DNA from: Paraglaciecola sp030730205
Lineage (GTDB): Bacteria; Pseudomonadota; Gammaproteobacteria; Enterobacterales; Alteromonadaceae
Assembly (NCBI RefSeq): GCF_052119645.1
Contig: NZ_JBGQOM010000003.1
Span: forward strand, 413,323 to 477,322
DNA: 64,000 bases
Direction of reading: 5' to 3'
Part shown: piece after piece, positions 8,670 to 17,827 of the stretch
How positions within the stretch are numbered: the stretch's first letter is position 1
Layout: each line of letters opens with the position of its first letter
Made by a program: the position numbers and the translations under genes
The notes under the pieces: generated by a model
What the model was told of the DNA's origin: nothing
Seen by the model: only the letters and a program-made list of their open reading frames with translations
Database searches by the model: none

Positions 8670-10055
8670 TTACATCTTTTTCGCTTTTTCAGAGGCTTCT
8701 TCTATCGAACCTACCATGTAAAAAGCTTGTTCTGGAAGGTGATCATATGAACCTTCTAGAATGCCTTTAAAACCGTTGATAGTATCTTTCAAAGAGACAT
8801 ACTTACCAGGAGAACCAGTAAATACCTCGGCTACGAAGAAAGGTTGAGACAAGAACCGCTGAATTTTACGCGCTCTTGATACCGACAATCTGTCTTCTTC
8901 AGACAATTCATCCATTCCCAAAATCGCAATAATATCTTTAAGCTCTTTATAGCGTTGTAATACTGACTGTACACCACGTGCTGTACTATAATGCTCTTGT
9001 CCAATAACAAGTGGATCAAGTTGACGTGAAGTAGAAGCCAAAGGGTCAACCGCTGGATAAATACCTAAAGAGGCGATATCACGCGACAATACTACAGTTG
9101 CATCTAAGTGAGCAAAGGTCGTAGCAGGTGATGGATCCGTTAAGTCATCCGCTGGTACATATACCGCCTGAACAGAGGTAATTGAACCTGTTTTGGTTGA
9201 TGCGATACGCTCTTGAAGTACACCCATCTCTTCTGCAAGAGTAGGCTGATACCCTACCGCTGACGGCATACGACCTAACAATGCTGATACTTCTGTTCCA
9301 GCGAGGGTATAACGGTAGATGTTATCTACGAAGAACAATACATCACGGCCTTCATCACGGAATTTCTCGGCCATGGTTAAACCAGTTAATGCTACGCGCA
9401 AACGGTTGCCAGGAGGCTCATTCATTTGACCATAAACCAATGATACTTTATCAAGTACGTTGGATTCGTTCATTTCATGATAGAAATCGTTACCTTCACG
9501 AGTACGCTCACCTACACCAGCAAATACAGAATAACCACTGTGTTCGATAGCGATGTTACGAATAAGCTCCATCATGTTTACGGTTTTACCCACACCGGCA
9601 CCACCGAACAAGCCCACTTTACCACCCTTAGCGAACGGACAAACTAAGTCGATAACTTTGATGCCTGTTTCAAGTAGTTCAGTCGAGTTTGATTGCTCTT
9701 CATAAGTAGGCGCTGCTCGGTGAATAGACATACGCTCTTCTTCACCGATGGGACCTGCTTCATCAATAGGGTTACCTAATACGTCCATAATACGACCTAA
9801 GGTTGCTTTACCCACTGGAACCATAATTGATTCACCAGTGTTCACAACCGCAAGACCACGACGTAAACCATCAGTAGTACCCATGGCGATTGTTCTAACA
9901 ACGCCACCACCTAGTTGTTGTTGCACTTCTAGGGTCAAACCTTGCAAATCACCTTCTGTGATACGCAATGCGTCATATATTTTTGGAACCGAATCCTGTG
10001 GAAATTCGATATCCACAACGGCGCCAATGATTTGGACGACCTTACCTTGACTCAT
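8670..10055 (-). CDS. atpD: ATP synthase F1 beta subunit
   Basis: Catalytic subunit of F1. The P-loop GGAGVGKT and the DELSEED-type segment (here MDELSEEDRLSVSRARK) are visible. The frame extends 21 codons upstream, but the start at 10055 (MSQGKVVQIIGAVVDIEF) matches the family, has AAGAGGA just before it, and gives 461 aa (E. coli 460). The upstream extension would overlap the atpG stop region and is rejected. Confidence 0.98.
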   Translation of the reverse strand: MSQGKVVQIIGAVVDIEFPQDSVPKIYDALRITEGDLQGLTLEVQQQLGGGVVRTIAMGTTDGLRRGLAVVNTGESIMVPVGKATLGRIMDVLGNPIDEAGPIGEEERMSIHRAAPTYEEQSNSTELLETGIKVIDLVCPFAKGGKVGLFGGAGVGKTVNMMELIRNIAIEHSGYSVFAGVGERTREGNDFYHEMNESNVLDKVSLVYGQMNEPPGNRLRVALTGLTMAEKFRDEGRDVLFFVDNIYRYTLAGTEVSALLGRMPSAVGYQPTLAEEMGVLQERIASTKTGSITSVQAVYVPADDLTDPSPATTFAHLDATVVLSRDIASLGIYPAVDPLASTSRQLDPLVIGQEHYSTARGVQSVLQRYKELKDIIAILGMDELSEEDRLSVSRARKIQRFLSQPFFVAEVFTGSPGKYVSLKDTINGFKGILEGSYDHLPEQAFYMVGSIEEASEKAKKM

Positions 10056-10086
10056 GTTAATTCCTCTTAAATTCGTAAATCTTTGC

Positions 10087-10947
10087 CTACACCGCTGCCG
10101 CACCAGCAACAATTTCACTGATTTCTTGAGTGATTGCTGCTTGACGAGCTTTGTTATATATCAACTGCAAGTCTTCAATAATATCACCCGCATTATCTGT
10201 TGCAGCTTTCATAGCAACCATACGAGCGGCCTGCTCAGACGCAGAGTTTTCAACTACGCCCTGATATACTTGGGATTCTACGAAACGAACCAGTAATCTA
10301 TCTAAAATAGGTTTTGGATCGGGCTCATAAATATAATCCCAACGATGTTGTAACGCTTTCTCATCTGATTTAGGCAAAGGCAACAATTGCTCAATCTGCG
10401 GCGCCTGGCTCATGGTATTTACAAATTTATTGAATACCAAAAACAAGCGATCGATTTTACCTTCGTTAAATGCCGACAACATGATTCGCACTAAGCCAAT
10501 AATATCTTTGACTGTAGGAGCATCTCCAATACCAGATTCAGCAGCAACTACACTACCTCCAAATCGATTGAAAAAGGCACAAGCCTTAGAGCCTAGTGCT
10601 GCAAAATCTACCTGCACACCTTGATCACGCCATTTCTTTGCATCTTTAATAACCAATTTGAATTCATTGGTGTTTAATCCACCACACAATCCACGATCGG
10701 TTGAAATGACAATATAACCCACGCGTTTTACTTCGCGTTCTTCCAAGTAAGGATGGCGATATTCAAGGTTCGCATTGGCTAAGTGACCAATTACGCTGCG
10801 AATATTCTCAGCATAAGGACGACTTGAAGCCATCCGGTCTTGTGCCTTTTTCATTTTAGAAGCGGCAACCATTTCCATAGCGCTGGTGATCTTTTGCGTA
10901 TTTTTAATACTGCCGATCTTACCTTTTATCTCTTTACCGCTGGCCAT
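10087..10947 (-). CDS. atpG: ATP synthase F1 gamma subunit
   Basis: The rotating shaft of F1. The 286-residue protein has the characteristic N-terminal helix (GKEIKGKIGSIKNTQKITSAMEMVAASKMKKAQ) and C-terminal helix (MKAATDNAGDIIEDLQLIYNKARQAAITQEI), which form the coiled coil inside the alpha3beta3 ring. Position between atpA and atpD is canonical; length matches E. coli (287). Confidence 0.97.
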   Translation of the reverse strand: MASGKEIKGKIGSIKNTQKITSAMEMVAASKMKKAQDRMASSRPYAENIRSVIGHLANANLEYRHPYLEEREVKRVGYIVISTDRGLCGGLNTNEFKLVIKDAKKWRDQGVQVDFAALGSKACAFFNRFGGSVVAAESGIGDAPTVKDIIGLVRIMLSAFNEGKIDRLFLVFNKFVNTMSQAPQIEQLLPLPKSDEKALQHRWDYIYEPDPKPILDRLLVRFVESQVYQGVVENSASEQAARMVAMKAATDNAGDIIEDLQLIYNKARQAAITQEISEIVAGAAAV

Positions 10948-11008
10948 AGTTCTATCTCCGATTATTCAACTGAGTTGCTTCTGAGCTAGGCACAGAAGCA
11001 ACAATTGA

Positions 11009-12550
11009 CTACCACGTTTGCGTTGCTTTAAATTTAGTTAAAGCTTCACTTAATGTGGCTTCAATTTCACCATTGAAATTACCAGTTTTATTAAGATTTC
11101 CCATAAGCTCAGCATATTCACTGTTCATGTAAGAGTGTAAGGCAGCTTCAAAATCTAGGATTTTTCCTAGTTCGATATCCTTCAAATACCCTTTTTCAAC
11201 AGCGAATAAAGAAACCCCCATATCACCCACCGAAAGTGGTGCGTATTGGTTTTGTTTCATTAATTCCATTACTCGCTCACCGTGTTCTAATTGAGCACGA
11301 GTAGCGTCATCAAGGTCAGAAGCGAACTGCGAGAAAGCTGCTAATTCACGATACTGAGCCAAGGCTAAACGTATACCGCCACCTAGTTTTTTGATGATTT
11401 TAGTTTGAGCTGCACCACCAACACGAGATACCGAAATACCTGCGTTAACTGCAGGACGAATGCCTGAGTTAAACAAGTCAGTTTCTAAGAAAATCTGACC
11501 GTCAGTGATAGATATTACGTTAGTGGGTACGAAAGCTGATACGTCACCGGCTTGTGTTTCAATAATAGGTAAGGCCGTTAAAGAACCAGTTTTACCTGTT
11601 ACTTCACCTTTAGTGTAACGTTCTACGTATTTTTCATTAACACGTGCTGCACGCTCCAGTAAGCGAGAGTGTAAATAAAATACGTCACCAGGATACGCTT
11701 CACGACCTGGTGGACGACGTAATAGTAACGAGATCTGACGATAAGCAACTGCTTGCTTAGACAAATCATCATATACGATTAGCGCATCTTCACCACGATC
11801 GCGGAAGTATTCACCCATAGTACAACCAGAATAAGGCGCTAAGTATTGTAATGCGGCAGATTCTGAAGCAGATGCGGCAACAACAATAGTATGGGCTAGG
11901 GCACCATGCTCTTCTAATTTACGTACTACGTTAGCAATTGTTGACGCCTTTTGGCCTATTGCGACATAAATACATTTAACACCAGAATCTTTTTGATTGA
12001 TGATGGCATCGATTGCTAAAGCAGTTTTACCTGTTTGGCGGTCACCGATAACTAACTCACGCTGACCACGACCAACAGGGATCATAGCATCAACAGATTT
12101 ATAACCTGTCTGAATGGGTTGGTCTACAGATTGACGTTCGATAACGCCAGGTGCGATTTTTTCTACTGGTTCAAAACCATCTGCTTCAATCGCGCCTTTA
12201 CCATCAATAGGGGCACCTAGTGTATTAACTACACGACCTAATAATTTAGGTCCTACAGGTACTTCTAATATGCGGCCTGAAGATTTAACTTTAGTGCCTT
12301 CTTGAAGATCCGCATAGGGACCCATAACTACCGCACCTACAGAATCTCTCTCTAGGTTTAATGCGATAGCGTAACGATTACCAGGAAGCTCAATCATTTC
12401 TCCTTGCATAACATCTGCAAGGCCATGAATACGGATGATACCGTCGGTTACACCAACAATGGTACCTTCATTACGAGCTTCACTTACTACTTGAAACTGA
12501 TCAATTCGTTGTTTAATCAGTTCTGCAATTTCAGTGGAATTCAGTTGCAT
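11009..12550 (-). CDS. atpA: ATP synthase F1 alpha subunit
   Basis: Non-catalytic nucleotide-binding subunit of F1. The P-loop GDRQTGKT and the block RPPGREAYPGDVFYLHSRLLERAAR are diagnostic. Length 513 aa equals the E. coli protein. It lies 12 bp from atpH in canonical order. Confidence 0.98.
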   Translation of the reverse strand: MQLNSTEIAELIKQRIDQFQVVSEARNEGTIVGVTDGIIRIHGLADVMQGEMIELPGNRYAIALNLERDSVGAVVMGPYADLQEGTKVKSSGRILEVPVGPKLLGRVVNTLGAPIDGKGAIEADGFEPVEKIAPGVIERQSVDQPIQTGYKSVDAMIPVGRGQRELVIGDRQTGKTALAIDAIINQKDSGVKCIYVAIGQKASTIANVVRKLEEHGALAHTIVVAASASESAALQYLAPYSGCTMGEYFRDRGEDALIVYDDLSKQAVAYRQISLLLRRPPGREAYPGDVFYLHSRLLERAARVNEKYVERYTKGEVTGKTGSLTALPIIETQAGDVSAFVPTNVISITDGQIFLETDLFNSGIRPAVNAGISVSRVGGAAQTKIIKKLGGGIRLALAQYRELAAFSQFASDLDDATRAQLEHGERVMELMKQNQYAPLSVGDMGVSLFAVEKGYLKDIELGKILDFEAALHSYMNSEYAELMGNLNKTGNFNGEIEATLSEALTKFKATQTW

Positions 12551-12562
12551 GCTCTTTCCCCG

Positions 12563-13096
12563 CTATGCTTGTAACGCGTCTGCGAGACGGTTTAATTTAC
12601 TTCGTAGTGAACCATCAATAACTGTATCACCGGCTTTAATAATAGCACCGGCAATCAGTGTAGGATCCACGCTACAATTCAGCTTAACTTTACGTGCTAG
12701 ACGTTTTTCTAATGCATTACCAATAGAAGTTTGTTGTGCTTTCAAAAGCTTTGTTGCTGACACAAGTTCAACATCAATTTCTTTATCTAGGTCAGCTTTG
12801 AGCTGATTAAACAATTCAAATATTTCTGGTAACGCATCTAGACGTCTGTTTTCAGCCAAAACTTGAATTAAGTTTTGACCCTGTTTGTCGAGTTGTTCGC
12901 CACATACGCCATTAAATATTTCAGCCAATTTCTGAGCAGCAACTGCACCGGTCAACAGACCCTTGATGCTTTCGTCTTTAGCTACTTCAGAGGCAAACAT
13001 AAGCATGTCTTGCCAATGACTTACCGCCTTGTGTTCAACGGCATATTCAAACGCTGCTTGGGCATAAGGGCGAGCAATGGTAGTCAATTCAGACAT
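12563..13096 (-). CDS. atpH: ATP synthase F1 delta subunit
   Basis: Peripheral-stalk subunit joining F1 to the b dimer. The 177-residue product begins ELTTIARPYAQAAFEYA, the family start, and ends with the conserved IKAGDTVIDGSLRSKLNRLADAL block. E. coli AtpH is also 177 aa. Position between atpF and atpA is canonical. Confidence 0.97.
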   Translation of the reverse strand: MSELTTIARPYAQAAFEYAVEHKAVSHWQDMLMFASEVAKDESIKGLLTGAVAAQKLAEIFNGVCGEQLDKQGQNLIQVLAENRRLDALPEIFELFNQLKADLDKEIDVELVSATKLLKAQQTSIGNALEKRLARKVKLNCSVDPTLIAGAIIKAGDTVIDGSLRSKLNRLADALQA

Positions 13097-13110
13097 AGCT
13101 CATGTACCCC

Positions 13111-13581
13111 TTATAGCTCAGCGACAAGTTTTTCAACTATGTCACTTTGTGCTGCTGCATCAATTTCACGCTCTAAGATTCGTTCTGCTCCGGCAATCGC
13201 TAACAAACCAACTTGCTTGCGCAAATCTTCTTTAACACGATTACGTTCCGCTTCTACCTCAGAGTATCCTTGCGCGATAATTTTTTCGCGTTCGGAGTGA
13301 CCACGTTGCGTTTCTTCGTCAACAATTTGTGACCCACGCTTTTTGGCCTGCTCAATAATTTCAGCCGCTTGCACTTTGGCTTCTTTTAACTGTTCAGCCG
13401 CTTTATGCTGTGCTAGTTCGAGATCTTGTTCACCTCGTTCTGACGCAGCTAAGCCGTCTGCTATTTTTTGTTGGCGTTCTTCAATAGCGCCCATAATGGG
13501 AGGCCATACAAACTTCATGCAGAACCACACGAAGAATATAAATGCTATTAATTCGCCAAGTAGAGTGGCATTGATATTCAA
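13111..13581 (-). CDS. atpF: ATP synthase Fo b subunit
   Basis: Membrane anchor and peripheral stalk. The 156-residue protein has one N-terminal transmembrane helix (LLGELIAFIFFVWFCMKFVWP) followed by a long charged helix that dimerises. Length equals E. coli AtpF (156 aa). Confidence 0.97.
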   Translation of the reverse strand: MNINATLLGELIAFIFFVWFCMKFVWPPIMGAIEERQQKIADGLAASERGEQDLELAQHKAAEQLKEAKVQAAEIIEQAKKRGSQIVDEETQRGHSEREKIIAQGYSEVEAERNRVKEDLRKQVGLLAIAGAERILEREIDAAAQSDIVEKLVAEL

Positions 13582-13620
13582 AACCGCTCCTCCTCTATTC
13601 GTTAATGGGTAGTAAGGTGC

Positions 13621-13869
13621 TTATACAGCAAACTTGGCGCTTTCAACGAATAATAGGAAAAGGGCAATAGCCACACCGATCATCGCGATAGCGTCAATAA
13701 GACCCGCTACGATAAACATCTTTACTTGTAGGGTAGGAGCAAGTTCTGGTTGACGAGCAGCAGATTCAAGGAACTTGCCACCTAGTATACCAAATCCGAT
13801 TGCCGGACCTAGTGCACATAGACCAATCAAAATGCCTACTGCGATATATAAATTACCTAAGATTTCCAT
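13621..13869 (-). CDS. atpE: ATP synthase Fo c subunit (proteolipid)
   Basis: Forms the ion-translocating rotor ring. The 82-residue hairpin has two hydrophobic helices joined by the polar loop ARQPEL. The carboxylate on helix 2 is Asp59 (GLIDAIAMIGV), and I do not see the Gln/Glu pattern of sodium-type rings, so proton coupling is most likely. Canonical position. Confidence 0.97.
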   Translation of the reverse strand: MEILGNLYIAVGILIGLCALGPAIGFGILGGKFLESAARQPELAPTLQVKMFIVAGLIDAIAMIGVAIALFLLFVESAKFAV

Positions 13870-14002
13870 AGATTTTCACCTTTGAGTTGAAGTTAAAGTT
13901 AAAGTTTAAAAAATAACACGTAAAAAAGTTTGCAAGGCGTCCGTGCCGACCCTCAAACAGCCAGTATTTGAGGTGACTCTTGTCATATAAATTAAATGGT
14001 AA

Positions 14003-14815
14003 TTAGTGTTCTTCACTAGCAAGACTTAGATACACGATAGTCAACATCATGAATATAAAGGCTTGTAAAGGAATAACCAGTAAGTGGAACGCTGCCCAAA
14101 TAAAGTGTAAAGGCAATTGCCATAAACCAATGGTGCCTGCGATAAGAATAAATATAAGTTCGCCAGCATACAGGTTACCGAATAAACGCAAAGACAAAGA
14201 CAAGGGTTTAGCAATTAGAGAAACAAGCTCTAGTATAAAGTTAAACCAATACAACCATGGTGTATTGAAAGGGTGGGCGTACAACTCTTTCATGAAGCCG
14301 CCAAAGCCTTTAATTTTTATTGAGTAAAAAATCATTAACGCGAATACGCCTAAAGACAGAGCAAATGTCATGTTAACGTCAGTGGTCGGTACTACTTTCA
14401 TGTATACATGAGATTGACCAGAGGCAATTGTTTCCATCGACTCACCAGCAATTAGCGCTGCAGCAGTTGGTAGAAAATCAACCGGGATTAAGTCCATCAA
14501 GTTCATTAGCAAAACCCAAACAAAAATGGTTAACGCTAAAGGGGCTATTAATGCACTTTTGCCGTGGTAAGTACTCTTAACGGTGTTGTCAACAAATTCA
14601 ACCACTAGCTCAACGCAAGCTTGCCATTTACTTGGCACACCCGTTGTTGCTTTTTTTGCTACTGCGCGAAAGCTCAGTATAAATACAAATCCCAAAATCA
14701 CAGACCAAGCCAGCGTGTCAATGTGAAAAGTCCAAAAACCTTCACCGACAGCAGCATTAGTCAAGTGATGCTGAATATAACCACTAATGGTTTGTTCGCC
14801 ACTTGTTCCTGCCAT
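14003..14815 (-). CDS. atpB: ATP synthase Fo a subunit
   Basis: The stator subunit with the proton half-channels. Five to six hydrophobic segments are visible, and the essential Arg lies in the conserved helix KPLSLSLRLFGNLYAGELIF. I use the ATG at 14815 (MAGTSGEQTI), preceded by GGA five bases upstream, instead of a TTG four codons earlier; this gives 270 aa (E. coli 271). The 133-bp gap to atpE holds a 7-bp-stem hairpin near 13951-13972 of unknown role. Confidence 0.97.
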   Translation of the reverse strand: MAGTSGEQTISGYIQHHLTNAAVGEGFWTFHIDTLAWSVILGFVFILSFRAVAKKATTGVPSKWQACVELVVEFVDNTVKSTYHGKSALIAPLALTIFVWVLLMNLMDLIPVDFLPTAAALIAGESMETIASGQSHVYMKVVPTTDVNMTFALSLGVFALMIFYSIKIKGFGGFMKELYAHPFNTPWLYWFNFILELVSLIAKPLSLSLRLFGNLYAGELIFILIAGTIGLWQLPLHFIWAAFHLLVIPLQAFIFMMLTIVYLSLASEEH

Positions 14816-14860
14816 TTTTCCATCCAAATTTTAAAGTTAAAAAACGGTACTTCGGTCTCG

Positions 14861-15268
14861 TTATCGCTCAACTACTCGTGTTTTTTTAACGCGACTTACT
14901 AAAATAATAATGGGCCATTGCCCTAATAATACGATGGTGAAGCTCACCATGAGAGCCATAATATCGACATTTTGCCATCGATAAATAAAAACAAATAAAA
15001 CAATGGTTAAGATAAATTTTATTTTGCTACCTTTGTTAAAACTCCGCACTACTAGTTTATTTTGTCTAGCACCGGCATATCTGAAGGCAAAGTATGCATA
15101 AATCATACTGGGTAAAATAACCGAAACAGCACCATAAGCTGCTGATAAACCGCTATTTTTACCACCATAAAAGGTAAAAAAAAGAGCTATAACTATGGCT
15201 AGAATACTTTGATAAATAATGACTTTTCTAGCAAGCTTCTGCCCTTCTAGGACCAAACTAACTGCCAT
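14861..15268 (-). CDS. atpI: ATP synthase subunit I
   Basis: Small membrane protein encoded at the head of atp operons, thought to help c-ring assembly. The 135-residue product has four hydrophobic segments and the family pattern AAYGAVSVILPSMIYAYFAFRYAGA. It is the first gene of the operon. The TTGTAA/TATACT promoter at 15311-15338 lies about 40 bp upstream. Confidence 0.9.
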   Translation of the reverse strand: MAVSLVLEGQKLARKVIIYQSILAIVIALFFTFYGGKNSGLSAAYGAVSVILPSMIYAYFAFRYAGARQNKLVVRSFNKGSKIKFILTIVLFVFIYRWQNVDIMALMVSFTIVLLGQWPIIILVSRVKKTRVVER

Positions 15269-15296
15269 TTGATCCCTCTTAACAAATAAACCTTAA

Positions 15297-15330
15297 CAAA
15301 AAGCGCCAAAAGTATACTTTACTGGCGCCA
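15297..15330 (-). terminator. Terminator of rsmG/parAB unit
   Basis: On the minus strand GGCGCCA ... TGGCGCT forms a 7-bp stem with a further AAAGT/ACTTT inner stem, followed by TTTTT. It lies about 100 bp past the parB stop. The inner part also contains the -10 of the likely atp promoter. Confidence 0.75.
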
Positions 15331-15338
15331 ATTTACAA
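15311..15338 (-). promoter_or_regulatory. Probable atp operon promoter
   Basis: TTGTAA (plus-strand TTACAA at 15333-15338), a 16-bp spacer and TATACT (plus AGTATA at 15311-15316) face atpI. The -10 element lies inside the parAB terminator hairpin. Confidence 0.6.
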
Positions 15339-15429
15339 CATCTATACCTGTTTTGTTAGGGTGATTGGATAATTACTAAGCAACTTACAACTTAACTTAG
15401 CTTAAGGAAAACTTAAATTGAGTCACTTT

Positions 15430-16290
15430 TTATTTTATGTGGCTTAAAATACCATCAAGTTGATCTAAACTTGAGAAGTTAATCACCAGTTTACCCTTTC
15501 CTTTAGCATTATGAGCAATGCTCACTGGAGCCCCTAGGTTTTCTGATAAGCTAGTTTCTAAACGCTGAACATCAGGATCCGGTTTTGTCTGCTCTTTCGG
15601 TTTGACCGGTTCAAGAAGTCGCCTAACCAAATTTTCAGTATCTCTAACGGTCAATCCTTTACCAGACACAATTTGCGCAGCTTCATTTTGCTGTTCACCT
15701 TGCAAAGACAACAGCGCACGGGCATGGCCCATCTCAATATCACCATGTTCAAGCAATAACTTTACATCTTCATTTAAATTATTGAGTCGTAGTAAATTGG
15801 TTACCGTGGTTCGAGATTTTCCTACCGCAGTTGCCACTTCTTGATGAGTTAATTCAAATTCAACCATCAAACGGTCTAATGCTTGTGCTTCTTCCATCGC
15901 ATTTAGGTCTTCTCGCTGTATATTTTCGATCAATGCGATAGCGACGGCAGCTTCATCAGGAACATCTTTAATTAAACAAGGGATCACATCTAGACGTGCT
16001 ATTTGTGATGCACGCCAGCGACGCTCTCCAGCGATAATTTCATACTTTTGCTCACTGATTTGCCGCACAACAATCGGTTGAATAACACCTTGTGAACGAA
16101 TCGAGGCAGCTAAATCCTCTAAGGCGTCTGAAGACATATCCTTTCGGGGTTGATATTTTCCTGGCTGTAAAAATTCTACAGGGATCTTACGTAATTCACC
16201 TTCTTGTTCAGGGGATTGATTATTAGATGATTGACTGGTTGCTAATAGCGCATCAAGGCCACGACCTAAACCTCGTTTTTTAACCGACAT
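15430..16290 (-). CDS. parB: Chromosome partitioning protein ParB
   Basis: ParB is a CTP-dependent clamp that loads at parS sites and organises the origin region for segregation. The product shows the N-terminal GLGRGLDALL ParA-interaction start, the ParB/Srx nuclease-like domain (PGKYQPRKDM, GERRWRASQIA, IENIQREDLNAMEEAQAL) and a helix-turn-helix (LTHQEVATAVGKSRTTVTNLLRL). I use the ATG at 16290, with GAGGA four bases before it, giving 286 aa; an upstream ATG adds nine residues. It follows parA by 40 bp. Two candidate parS sites are in recF. Confidence 0.96.
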   Translation of the reverse strand: MSVKKRGLGRGLDALLATSQSSNNQSPEQEGELRKIPVEFLQPGKYQPRKDMSSDALEDLAASIRSQGVIQPIVVRQISEQKYEIIAGERRWRASQIARLDVIPCLIKDVPDEAAVAIALIENIQREDLNAMEEAQALDRLMVEFELTHQEVATAVGKSRTTVTNLLRLNNLNEDVKLLLEHGDIEMGHARALLSLQGEQQNEAAQIVSGKGLTVRDTENLVRRLLEPVKPKEQTKPDPDVQRLETSLSENLGAPVSIAHNAKGKGKLVINFSSLDQLDGILSHIK

Positions 16291-16330
16291 AGATTCCTCT
16301 ATTCTATTTATTGACAACTTAGCAGCTAAA

Positions 16331-17119
16331 TTAGCTTACCTTTGTTGATACATTTGCTTTACTACGACGAAGAATCTCACCGGCTAAAGCTAAGTAGGCT
16401 TTAGCACCTGTTGATGATTTGTCATAGTACATGGCGGGAGTCCCAAAGCTAGGCGCTTCGGCCAATCTGACATTACGTGGAATAACAGTTCGATATACTT
16501 GTTCACCAAAATGTCGCTTAAGTTGCTCAGATACGTCATTGGCCAATCGATTACGAGGATCATACATGGTTCGTAGTACACCTTCGATTTTTAATTCGGG
16601 ATTTACCACAGACGCCAACTTTTTAATGGTATCCATTAAGGCCGTAAGTCCCTCAAGCGCATAGTATTCACATTGCATTGGAACCAAAACAGAGTCTGCT
16701 GCCGCCATAGCATTAACCGTTAGTTGATTTAATGAGGGTGGGCAGTCAATAAAAATAAAGTCATAATAATTTTTAACGCAAGCCAATGCATTTCTTAATC
16801 GAACTTCTCGTGCAAAGACTTCCATCAATTTAATTTCAGCAGCGGTGATATCACTATTACCTGCGATTAAGTGATATTTACCAGAGGTTTCTTTAATTAA
16901 CACTTCTTCGATGGGTTTTTCTTCAATCAGCAGCTCGTAACAGGTGTTTTCGACGGCATACTTATCAATACCGCTCCCCATGGTCGCATTGCCTTGAGGG
17001 TCTAAATCAATAAGCAAAACTTTGCGTTTAGTTGCAGCCATAGACGCGGCAACATTCACAGCGGTCGTGGTTTTACCAACCCCACCTTTTTGATTAGCAA
17101 TTGCAATGATTTTACCCAA
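16331..17119 (-). CDS. parA: Chromosome partitioning ATPase ParA
   Basis: Deviant-Walker ATPase that moves ParB-parS complexes over the nucleoid. The 262-residue product has KGGVGKTTTAVNVAAS with the signature Lys, the switch region IFIDCPPSLNQLTVNA and the C-terminal VRLAEAPSFGTPAMYYD block. It is in the usual rsmG-parA-parB order close to oriC. Confidence 0.97.
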   Translation of the reverse strand: MGKIIAIANQKGGVGKTTTAVNVAASMAATKRKVLLIDLDPQGNATMGSGIDKYAVENTCYELLIEEKPIEEVLIKETSGKYHLIAGNSDITAAEIKLMEVFAREVRLRNALACVKNYYDFIFIDCPPSLNQLTVNAMAAADSVLVPMQCEYYALEGLTALMDTIKKLASVVNPELKIEGVLRTMYDPRNRLANDVSEQLKRHFGEQVYRTVIPRNVRLAEAPSFGTPAMYYDKSSTGAKAYLALAGEILRRSKANVSTKVS

Positions 17120-17188
17120 AATAGTTTTCCACTAACTTTTTAATTAACTACAACGTTGACTGATAAACTTAAAATAAAACCGATGAGA

Positions 17189-17827
17189 TTATTTTTTTTG
17201 AATTTTTATAATATGCCGCTCGCCTACTAAATTCGGTACGCTTAATGCGATAATCTCCGTGATGTTAAAATCATCACCAATTTCTTTAAGCTCGTCCCTC
17301 GGTAATTGCCCTTTAAGAGCTAAAAATACACCTTGCGAATCTACCAGATGCTGACACCAGTGCAACATATCTTTTAATGAAGCGAAAGCTCTGCTGATTA
17401 CACCTTGTATGTGTATAAGGGGTTGATAATCTTCTACTCGACTTTGAATTGGCTCAATATTATTTAACTTAAGTTCATAGGCAACCTGTTTCATAAAACG
17501 CACTCGTTTACCTAAGCTATCAAGTAACACAAAATATTTTTCAGGACACATAATGGCTAATGGAATACCGGGTAAACCTGGTCCTGTACCAACATCAATA
17601 TAATTGTCTTCGGTCAAGAAGGGGGCAACCACAATAGAATCGACGATATGTTTGATTAACATTTGCTCAGGCTCTCGAACAGAGGTGAGGTTATAAGCCT
17701 TATTCCATTTATGCATCAGCAATACATAAGCAACTAACTTTTCGACTTGTTCAACATTTGGCTGAATGTCGCTGTCTTTTAACACAGTATTGAGTTGTGC
17801 TATTAAATGTTCTTTTAACACTTCCAT
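17189..17827 (-). CDS. rsmG: 16S rRNA m7G527 methyltransferase
   Basis: RsmG (GidB) methylates N7 of G527 of 16S rRNA using SAM. The 212-residue Rossmann-fold protein has the SAM motif YIDVGTGPGLPGIPLAI and the conserved KAYNLTSVREPEQML and SRAFASLKDML blocks. Its ATG overlaps the mnmG stop by one base (TAATG), indicating translational coupling. Confidence 0.97.
   Translation of the reverse strand: MEVLKEHLIAQLNTVLKDSDIQPNVEQVEKLVAYVLLMHKWNKAYNLTSVREPEQMLIKHIVDSIVVAPFLTEDNYIDVGTGPGLPGIPLAIMCPEKYFVLLDSLGKRVRFMKQVAYELKLNNIEPIQSRVEDYQPLIHIQGVISRAFASLKDMLHWCQHLVDSQGVFLALKGQLPRDELKEIGDDFNITEIIALSVPNLVGERHIIKIQKK

Noticed and set aside
10056..10118. N-terminal extension of AtpD by 21 residues
   Set aside because: It overlaps the end of atpG, and the MSQGKV start has a clear AAGAGGA.
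12875..13300. 141-codon plus-strand frame across atpH/atpF
   Set aside because: Shadow on the opposite strand of two certain ATP synthase genes.
13921..13990. Hairpin between atpE and atpB as a terminator
   Set aside because: No T run on the operon strand, and the operon must continue through it; at most it modulates expression.
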